NCBI GenBank assembly: GCA_964464635.1
Contig: CAYXGT010000051.1
Span: 1 to 20,895 of the forward strand
Length of the DNA: 20,895 bases
Origin: CAYLMG01 sp964464635
GTDB lineage: Bacteria; Planctomycetota; Phycisphaerae; Sedimentisphaerales; Anaerobacaceae
Direction: 5' to 3'
The position numbers and the translations under genes were made by a program. The notes beneath the pieces are model-generated. The model was not told the DNA's origin. It saw only the letters and a list, made by a program, of their open reading frames with translations, and made no database searches. Shown piece by piece: positions 15,689 through 20,895 of this stretch (the stretch's first letter is position 1; every line of letters starts with the position of its first letter).

Positions 15689-17432
15689 AGACAAATTTCA
15701 GGAATTGAGAGAATTAATAGAAAAGTCACTGGACGGTTCAATCTCTCCGGAAGAAATGGCCAGACTGGATGATTGCATCGTCAATAACCCCGAGCAAAGA
15801 CAATACTACTGCGAGTATCTAAATATGACCATCGGGTTAATGAGATTATGTGATTACGCCCCGTTGACCGGCGTGGAAGAATACGACAGATTATATTTAG
15901 AATCTCTCTGGAATGCATTAATCATAGAAGAAAAAACAGCACCGGAAGCGATTGTGGAAAAACCAGCAGGTATGACGGAAGAGAAACATCCTCAAAAAGA
16001 GGAGCAGAAAACGGGCACTCAAAAAGTGAATAACTTCTCATTGTATATAGCGGCCGCTTGTTTGGTGACACTATCGTTTATTCTAACCTTTGCATATTTT
16101 TGTCAAATATTAATTCCTCGGGAAATCGCGACACTCAGCAAATCGCTTCATGCCACATTTGCCGACAAAAAAATCGTAGAGTCCGGAGCGAGGCTAACTA
16201 ACCGAAAAGAAATATTGTCTTTGGAATCGGGCTTGATAGAGATTGTATTCGATACGGGAGCAAAAGTACTGGTCGAAGCCCCTGCAACATTCCGATTGAA
16301 ATCCGCCAAGCGGATGGCTTTACAATCGGGGCAACTGTTTGCCTTTGTACCGGATTCTGCACAGGGATTTATAGTCGATACACCTAACTCACACATCAAA
16401 GATATGGGAACTGAATTTGGGGTGCGAGTCGATCAGGATGGAACGAGCGATTTACACATGTTTAAAGGTAAAGCCGCTTTAGCCTCGAGCTCCGCAAGTA
16501 AAGCCGAGCCCAAGACAACTCTAACGGCGGGCCAGGCCAAACGCATTAATATAAGCGGCCAAATTAAGAATATACCAATCAAAGAACAATCCTTTGTGCG
16601 ATATTTTTACTCGGATAGAGACTTTGTCTGGAGAGGCCAAAAACTCTGTCTTGTTGATATCGTTGGAAAAGGAAATGGCCTTGGCACCGGCAAAATTAAT
16701 GTCTATGTGGACCCGATAGAGGGGTATCAAGAATCACCTTATTGTAACGGGAAAGGCAATGAGTACCACACGCTTGCAGAAAATCCGTTTATAGACGGCC
16801 TGTTCATTCCGGATGGAAATAAGAAACAGATAATCAGTTCACAGGCACACGAGTTTATGGCTTGTCCCAAAACTAATGGTGAATGCTACGCAACTCTGGG
16901 AGCCAATCCGGACCAGGGTGTATGGAGGTCGGAAACCAGAAACGGAATCATACATTTTAATGGACAAAAATACGGAGACCAAAGCCATCCGTGTCTCGCT
17001 ATGCATGCCAACCTTGGCATTACATTTGATTTGGATGCCGTACGGGCAATGTGCCCCGACATTAAGATCGCCAATTTTGTATCCAAAATTGGAATAGCGG
17101 ATTTCAGGGAACATACAGGCTGTAATGCGGATTTCTGGGTACTAATCGATGGTCAGGTTCGTGCATCCTGGCGAAACGTCAAACAGAAAAACGTTTTAAG
17201 GAATATTTCCATAAAACTTAGCCCCTCCGACCGTTTTCTGACACTCGTAACAACAGATGGAGGAGATATCGATCGTCTGGGCTTCTATCAGCGAGCTTTC
17301 ACGTGTGATTGGTGTGTGTTTGCAGAACCTGCTTTAATTTTAGAAACAAAAGAGGGCTCTAACACACATTCTTCTCTTCTTCTCAATCACAAAACTATAC
17401 ATCAGTTAACAGCCCGTTCGGGCATTGAATGA
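15675..17432 (+). CDS. Membrane-anchored FecR-domain protein, probable anti-sigma factor, with carbohydrate-binding-like C-terminus
   Basis: 585 residues from the chosen ATG. The N-terminal 120 are cytoplasmic (helical, with LIEKSLDGSISPEEMARLDD, the zinc-free anti-sigma-like start common in these proteins). One membrane helix follows (about 121-147), then a periplasmic FecR domain (about 153-293: SGLIEIVFDTGAKVLVEAPATF, then DTPNSHIKDMGTEFGVRV and a HMFKGKA strand). The C-terminal 250 residues resemble an NPCBM/LamG-like beta-sandwich (ANFVSKIGIADFREHTGCNADFWVLIDGQ, then LVTTDGGDIDRLGFYQRA), which suggests sensing of a glycan. Two ATGs occur in tandem at 15672 and 15675; AAAGGAG lies three and six bases before them, favouring the second. 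Overlaps the sigma gene. Regulation of that sigma factor is inferred from this pairing. No TonB-dependent transducer is nearby. Confidence 0.85.
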   Translation: MRQSKDKFQELRELIEKSLDGSISPEEMARLDDCIVNNPEQRQYYCEYLNMTIGLMRLCDYAPLTGVEEYDRLYLESLWNALIIEEKTAPEAIVEKPAGMTEEKHPQKEEQKTGTQKVNNFSLYIAAACLVTLSFILTFAYFCQILIPREIATLSKSLHATFADKKIVESGARLTNRKEILSLESGLIEIVFDTGAKVLVEAPATFRLKSAKRMALQSGQLFAFVPDSAQGFIVDTPNSHIKDMGTEFGVRVDQDGTSDLHMFKGKAALASSSASKAEPKTTLTAGQAKRINISGQIKNIPIKEQSFVRYFYSDRDFVWRGQKLCLVDIVGKGNGLGTGKINVYVDPIEGYQESPYCNGKGNEYHTLAENPFIDGLFIPDGNKKQIISSQAHEFMACPKTNGECYATLGANPDQGVWRSETRNGIIHFNGQKYGDQSHPCLAMHANLGITFDLDAVRAMCPDIKIANFVSKIGIADFREHTGCNADFWVLIDGQVRASWRNVKQKNVLRNISIKLSPSDRFLTLVTTDGGDIDRLGFYQRAFTCDWCVFAEPALILETKEGSNTHSSLLLNHKTIHQLTARSGIE

Positions 17433-17441
17433 TTTTCAATG
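17423..17441 (+). other. Hairpin spanning the FecR-gene stop codon
   Basis: CATTGAA (17423-17429), loop TGATT containing the TGA stop, TTCAATG (17435-17441): a perfect seven-base-pair stem. GCCC and GGGC at 17412-17415 and 17420-17423 form a smaller hairpin just before. No T-run follows, so termination is doubtful; it could affect ribosome release or RNA stability. Confidence 0.3.
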
Positions 17442-17456
17442 AAAGGAAGGAGGTGA

Positions 17457-17495
17457 ATGATTATAAAAAACTGTACTGCACAGTCACAAATGTAG
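17457..17495 (+). CDS. Possible 12-codon leader ORF with a ten-base anti-Shine-Dalgarno match
   Basis: AAGGAGGTGA (17447-17456) matches the full 3' end of typical 16S rRNA and is directly followed by ATG and an ORF reading MIIKNCTAQSQM before TAG. The spacing between GGAGG and ATG is only three bases, shorter than optimal. It lies 25 bases after the FecR gene and ahead of the repeat element. It may be a leader peptide, the remnant of a deleted gene start, or chance. Confidence 0.25.
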   Translation: MIIKNCTAQSQM

Positions 17496-17521
17496 TGAAG
17501 AGTATAGTTTTATGCTTTATC

Positions 17522-17609
17522 GGTTATTGTTTTTAACAAGCATAATAGTTTTAGTAAAACTTTTAATATCTGTTGAAAACAACAAATGTTTTGGTGTGTT
17601 GCCAAAACA
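17522..17609 (+). repeat. Three-hairpin element, copy 1
   Basis: This copy contains in order: GTTTT-AGT-AAAAC (17548-17560), GTTG-AAAA-CAAC (17572-17583) and TGTTTTGG-loop-CCAAAACA (17587-17609, eight base pairs). Copy 2 follows about 110 bases on. A GAGAAGG stretch 12 bases past the last stem resembles a ribosome binding site but no gene follows it, so this may be a leader left over from a deleted gene or a duplication of the neighbour's leader. Confidence 0.6.
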
Positions 17610-17635
17610 GTTGAATTTTAGAGAAGGTAGGCAAA

Positions 17636-17717
17636 GGTGGTTGTTTTTAACCAGGATAGTTTTAGTAAAATTTAATGCACGTTGAAAACAATAGATGTTT
17701 TGGCGTGGGGCCAAAAC
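17636..17717 (+). repeat. Three-hairpin element, copy 2, in the leader of the PEP-CTERM gene
   Basis: Direct repeat of copy 1 (shared TTGTTTTTAA, TAGTTTTAGTAAAA, GTTGAAAACAA and ATGTTTTGG blocks). Hairpins: GTTTT-AGT-AAAAT (17659-17671), GTTG-AAAA-CAAT (17681-17692) and GTTTTGGC-GTGGG-GCCAAAAC (17697-17717, eight perfect base pairs). AAGGAGG lies 17 bases beyond the last stem, followed at once by a five-codon ATG...TAA. The PEP-CTERM gene starts 65 bases after the last stem with its own ribosome binding site. Confidence 0.65.
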
Positions 17718-17782
17718 TAAAACGTCGTTTGTTAAGGAGGATGTTATTTAGGTCTTAAATATTTGAACGAGAGGAGTGAAAG

Positions 17783-18460
17783 ATGAGAAAGTATATTTTG
17801 TATTGTGTTGTTTTAGTATTAGTCTTAGCTATGATGTCTGGAACAGCTCAAGCGGTGCTTATGATTACCAATGGTGATTTTAATGACAACGCCCCGACGT
17901 CGAATGTGACCAATGTGGAAAAATGGTTTGATCCGCAGGCTGCGACTCCTGCTAATTGGTGGGAAGCAACCTGGTATGGCCCAAACTTTTCTCCGAACGG
18001 TACATCGGTTATGGGACTTAGCTGGATGTGGGAGACAAGCAATTGGGCGTATCAAAACATAGGCGTTAACGATGGAGGTCTTACCGATCTAACCATTCAG
18101 TTTGATGTGGGCTCATTTACAGACGCTGGAGGGGCTCGTGATATGGGTATCACCGTTGAGATTTACCAGCTATTTACGCCTGGCGACAATGCAGATATTG
18201 CAGGAGGTCTCCAGCTCATCGACAGTGTGAGTCAGACAAGCGCCGATTTGCTTCCCGGTGAGGAAGTTACGCTGATGGCTACCTTCGATTTGACAAGCGC
18301 TAATGCTACCGATGACCTGTATCTGCGTTTCTCGAACTACGCAACAGCTACCGGAGATCCCTGGGCAGCGATTGATAATGTCCAGATTATTCCCGAACCG
18401 GCGACTATGGTTCTGCTTGGTCTGGGTTCTTTGGCATTGCTAAGACGAAAAAGTTCCTGA
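17783..18460 (+). CDS. PEP-CTERM sorting domain protein
   Basis: A 225-residue secreted protein. Residues 1-24 are a Sec signal peptide (KYILYCVVLVLVLAMMSG, cleavage likely after AQA). The body (25-198) looks like a galactose-binding-type beta-sandwich: ITNGDFND near the start, WAYQNIGV, LTIQFDVGSF, LYLRFSNYA and an IDNVQI strand just before the tail, as in many PEP-CTERM proteins. The tail IIPEPATMVLLGLGSLALLRRK is a full PEP-CTERM signal: PEP motif, membrane helix and basic end, recognised by an exosortase/archaeosortase that must be encoded elsewhere since none is in the window. GAGGAG six bases before the ATG supports the start. Two strong hairpins follow the gene. Likely part of exopolysaccharide-associated surface material; precise role unknown. 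Confidence 0.92.
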   Translation: MRKYILYCVVLVLVLAMMSGTAQAVLMITNGDFNDNAPTSNVTNVEKWFDPQAATPANWWEATWYGPNFSPNGTSVMGLSWMWETSNWAYQNIGVNDGGLTDLTIQFDVGSFTDAGGARDMGITVEIYQLFTPGDNADIAGGLQLIDSVSQTSADLLPGEEVTLMATFDLTSANATDDLYLRFSNYATATGDPWAAIDNVQIIPEPATMVLLGLGSLALLRRKSS

Positions 18461-18478
18461 AGAAGGAAAAGAAAGAAA

Positions 18479-18505
18479 CTGTTTACTTTTTAACTGAGTA
18501 AACAG
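18479..18505 (+). terminator. Nine-base-pair hairpin after the PEP-CTERM gene
   Basis: CTGTTTACT (18479-18487), nine-base loop, AGTAAACAG (18497-18505): a perfect stem 18 bases after the stop codon. No T-run follows, so it may protect the 3' end or work together with the next hairpin. Confidence 0.45.
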
Positions 18506-18527
18506 TCGATGTGTTAAATCTTAGCTT

Positions 18528-18553
18528 CCCCTGGCCGGGCGCCCGGCCAGGGG
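18528..18553 (+). terminator. Very strong GC-rich palindrome, probable terminator of the PEP-CTERM gene
   Basis: CCCCTGGCCGGGC (18528-18540) is followed directly by its perfect complement (18541-18553), a 26-base palindrome that would fold as an 11-base-pair stem with a four-base GCGC loop. The flanks CTTAGCTT and AGGTTTAAG extend the pairing loosely. The T-run after it is short (TTT), so factor-independent termination is likely but not certain. The remainder to 18663 is AT-rich with nothing recognised. Confidence 0.65.
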
Positions 18554-18663
18554 AGGTTTAAGAAGGATTCATAAAAAACATATTTTTTAACAATGCAGTG
18601 TACGACATAAGAATAATGACATTAGTAGCAATTGATAAACCTTTTACACGGGAATTAAAGTCA

Positions 18664-18747
18664 GGTTTTAAAAAGTTAATATTAAAACCAATATTAATAA
18701 TTCTTAGCTATTGTAAACAATAAGACGTCTTGGTACGTGGCCAGGGC
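18664..18747 (+). promoter_or_regulatory. Three-hairpin element, copy 3, in the leader of the LamG gene
   Basis: Diverged in sequence from copies 1 and 2 but with the same order of stems: GGTTTTAA...TTAAAACC (18664-18689), ATTG-TAAA-CAAT (18710-18721) and GTCTTGG-loop-CCAGGGC (18727-18747, seven pairs, three of them G-U). The shared line is TTGTAAACAATA followed by TTGG..CGTGGCCA. AGGAGG lies 17 bases after the last stem and the LamG gene starts eight bases further. Stems one and two keep pairing by paired changes, which supports a structured RNA. Confidence 0.6.
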
Positions 18748-18778
18748 AAAATCCTTTTATTTTTAGGAGGAAACTATA

Positions 18779-20895
18779 ATGTATAGAAAATTGTGTTTTT
18801 TAATTTTTCTTGTTCTGCTGCTGTGTCTTTCGACAAGTGTTCAGGCGGTAGATATCACATTCCACTTAACAGGTGATGCACCAACACCGGGATATTACGA
18901 CGTAAACAGTCTTGTTGGTGCAGTCAGGGATGGTAATAACGTGGGAACAACCTCGGTAGATGGTCCTATTAACGATGCTACGACTTATGCGGCATTCGAC
19001 CGTGGTCACCAGGGACAGTTCTTCGTCGTGCCTGTCGGTGAGCCTGTGTATCAGATTACTGGTTTTTGGTACAGGCATTGCGGATATACTGAGAACGGTA
19101 ATCAAACATATTGGGTCTTAGGTGGTGGCACTCTAACAGCCCGCGTGACGAATCCAGCTCGTTCGGGCACCGCCGGTTTCGTGATGAACAGCGAAACATA
19201 TACATTAGGTGGAGAGCCGAATAATCCAGGCACAGGCCCGAGTGCCAACGGAACAGGCACATGGGTCCACTCTGTCTTTGATACTCCGGTTCCTGTTGGG
19301 CCGGGAAGGACATACGGTATTGATATGGGAGCTGCCAGTGGCGCTTTCTATGAGGTACTTGGTATTAAAGATACCGCCGGGAACGGCAATCCCTATCCGG
19401 ACGGTACTGCTTATGTCAGCGGTGCAAGCGGAGTTGGCGGTGATACATATACTAACGCTCCCGGTGACCGTGTCTTTATTGTTGAACTTCTTGCCCAGGC
19501 ACCCCTGAAGGCATCAGTTCCATATCCAATTAACTATGCGGACGATGCGTCTCAGAGTACGACTCTTACCTGGGTATCGGGACTCTATGCGGCCGAACAC
19601 CATGTTTACTTCGGTGACAACGAAGCGGATGTGGAAGCAGGCACAGGCGGCACAGACAAAGGCACCGTAACCGAGCCAAGCTATTCTCCTCCCGCTCTTT
19701 CACCCGGCGAAACCTATTATTGGCGGATTGACGAGGTCAACGATGCCAGTACCTGGACGGGCGACGTCTGGAGGTTTACGGTTACACCGACAAAGGCCTG
19801 GGCACCTTCACCTTATGATGACGAGGTTTGTGTTTTCTACGATCCCTGCGCGGTCCTTAACTGGAGTCCCGGCAGTGAGGCGGATCAAAGCAAATTGTAC
19901 TTTGGCCAGACATCGGGTTCACTGGACCCCGTGACAACCATAAACCATGATGGCTCGGAACGTTACAGTTATGATAAAACAGGCCTGGCCGACAATAATA
20001 ATTATTACTGGCGTGTTGATGAGTACAACAGCGTCACCTCTACTACCTGGGGCGGCGACGAGTGGCACTTTACAACGATACCCATCATATCGATTGAAGA
20101 CCCCAACCTTGTAGGCTGGTGGAAGTTCGATGAAGGCCTGGGCAAGGCGATTGACTGGTCAGGCCTTGACCAGCACGGCACTGTTTTCGGCACATCATCA
20201 ATAACAGGATATGACGGCGGGGCAATAGAGTTCGATGGCCTTGACGATTATGTAAGTCTGCCTATCGATTCGACTTTATCTACACTGAATAGCGTAACTA
20301 TCGCTACGTGGGTGAATTACTACGGCGATTCAAACTGGCAGCGAGTCTTCGATTTCGGTACCGACCCTGGTACAAACCCCCCGACTGAGTATATGTACCT
20401 GACACCTACCAACGATGGTGGTATGCCGGAATTTAACATTACTACGACGGCGAATGGTACATATACAGTAATAGGTACATATACATTTCCAACCGGCTGG
20501 CACCATGTGGCTATAGTCATTGATACGGATTACAGTGAAATGAGCCTATATATTGATGGTGCACTTGTGGCTAGCGACGCTGCGGCTTCAGTTCCGAGCG
20601 ATATCATCGATGCCAATGATAACAAACTCGGTGAATCAAAGTTCTGGGATCCTCCCGAACCGCACTTTTCAGGCTCTCTGGATGATTTCCGCATCTACGA
20701 CTATGCTATGACAGAGGAGGATATAAAACGGATAATGGCTGCTAAAACAGCGACGCACCCGGAGCCGGCTGATTATGCGACACATGTGGACCGTTATCCT
20801 GTTCTTTCCTGGCAGCCGGGACAAAACGCTGATGAGTCGTATGGTCACGAGCTTTACTATGGCACCGACTTCAACGATGTTAACGAAAGAGTTGG
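18779..20895 (+). CDS. Secreted Fn3-like / LamG-domain surface protein, N-terminal part (cut by window edge)
   Basis: The frame is open from the ATG at 18779 to the last base, at least 705 residues. A Sec signal peptide (YRKLCFLIFLVLLLCLS, cleavage after VQA) is followed by a unique beta-rich domain (about 24-240), two Fn3-like repeats (about 243-334 and 335-437, each with LTW/LNW...VYFG or LYFG, then YYWRIDEVN and YYWRVDEYN, and WRFT/WHFT), a LamG/concanavalin-like jelly roll (about 440-657: LVGWWKFDEGLG, AIEFDGLDDYV, WHHVAIVID, FSGSLDDFRIYDYAM), and the start of a third Fn3-like repeat (VLSWQPGQN...LYYGTDF). Such modular proteins are abundant in Planctomycetes and are thought to bind polysaccharides. 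AGGAGG eight bases upstream supports the start. No C-terminal anchor can be judged. Confidence 0.88.
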   Translation, partial: MYRKLCFLIFLVLLLCLSTSVQAVDITFHLTGDAPTPGYYDVNSLVGAVRDGNNVGTTSVDGPINDATTYAAFDRGHQGQFFVVPVGEPVYQITGFWYRHCGYTENGNQTYWVLGGGTLTARVTNPARSGTAGFVMNSETYTLGGEPNNPGTGPSANGTGTWVHSVFDTPVPVGPGRTYGIDMGAASGAFYEVLGIKDTAGNGNPYPDGTAYVSGASGVGGDTYTNAPGDRVFIVELLAQAPLKASVPYPINYADDASQSTTLTWVSGLYAAEHHVYFGDNEADVEAGTGGTDKGTVTEPSYSPPALSPGETYYWRIDEVNDASTWTGDVWRFTVTPTKAWAPSPYDDEVCVFYDPCAVLNWSPGSEADQSKLYFGQTSGSLDPVTTINHDGSERYSYDKTGLADNNNYYWRVDEYNSVTSTTWGGDEWHFTTIPIISIEDPNLVGWWKFDEGLGKAIDWSGLDQHGTVFGTSSITGYDGGAIEFDGLDDYVSLPIDSTLSTLNSVTIATWVNYYGDSNWQRVFDFGTDPGTNPPTEYMYLTPTNDGGMPEFNITTTANGTYTVIGTYTFPTGWHHVAIVIDTDYSEMSLYIDGALVASDAAASVPSDIIDANDNKLGESKFWDPPEPHFSGSLDDFRIYDYAMTEEDIKRIMAAKTATHPEPADYATHVDRYPVLSWQPGQNADESYGHELYYGTDFNDVNERV

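Noticed and set aside
17587..17609. Possible sigma54 promoter (TTGGTGTGTTGCC) before the PEP-CTERM gene, since some PEP-CTERM systems use sigma54
   Set aside because: The GG and GC pairs are six bases apart instead of the required ten, and the bases are fully explained by the hairpin stem.
17522..17717. CRISPR array, because of the direct repeats
   Set aside because: Only two copies, long and imperfect (about 80 bases), with internal hairpins and no regular spacers or cas genes.
17741..17758. ATG right after AAGGAGG as the true start of the PEP-CTERM gene
   Set aside because: Although in frame with 17783 it meets a TAA after five codons, and the spacing to the purine run is zero; the ATG at 17783 has a proper ribosome binding site and a signal peptide.
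18727..18760. Resemblance of the CAGGGCAAA stretch to the core of the c-di-GMP-I (GEMM) riboswitch
   Set aside because: Only a few bases match, the same bases are absent in the two sister copies, and the GAAA-tetraloop stem and second helix expected for GEMM are missing.

Overview
The window looks like chromosomal DNA of a Planctomycetes bacterium, most likely of the Phycisphaerae / Sedimentisphaerales type. This is inferred from the gene content: an ECF sigma factor overlapping a membrane-anchored FecR-domain protein with a carbohydrate-binding-like tail, a PEP-CTERM protein, a large secreted Fn3/LamG protein, and a GGCT/amidoligase-like fusion. No rRNA, tRNA, CRISPR array, transposase or phage module is visible.

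Layout. Positions 1-4237 are all on the minus strand: the start of a sodium/solute symporter (cut by the window edge), a small operon of a holin-like membrane protein, an isoprenylcysteine-methyltransferase-type protein and the tRNA methylthiotransferase MiaB, then a B12-binding-type radical SAM protein. Positions 4428-5621 (+) encode a class I aminotransferase. A 420-bp gap follows, holding a GTCATTCC-type inverted repeat, a hairpin and a good promoter. Positions 6042-9929 (+) are a two-gene operon of a 1037-residue GT-C-like membrane protein and a family 2 glycosyltransferase, plausibly the user and the maker of a lipid-linked sugar. Positions 9984-11912 (+) encode an AIG2/GGCT domain fused to a long C-terminal part that resembles the glutamine-synthetase-fold amidoligases. 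Next come a Nudix hydrolase (-), a family 9 (heptosyltransferase-like) glycosyltransferase (+), a Ca2+/Na+ (CaCA) antiporter (-) and a small lipoprotein (-).

From 15128 to the end the window is an extracytoplasmic-regulation and cell-surface region, all on the plus strand: ECF sigma factor, FecR-domain putative anti-sigma, a 350-bp gap with a duplicated three-hairpin element, a PEP-CTERM protein, a gap with two strong hairpins and a third copy of the element, and a Fn3/LamG surface protein that runs off the end.

The two most unusual signals are (1) the three-hairpin element, present twice in front of the PEP-CTERM gene and once in front of the LamG gene, with compensatory base changes in its stems and a purine-rich ribosome-binding-like stretch at a nearly fixed distance in two copies; and (2) the GGCT/amidoligase-like fusion. 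In addition, three unrelated genes (9984, 12479, 14507) have a -10 box almost touching the start codon and no Shine-Dalgarno, which suggests leaderless transcripts.
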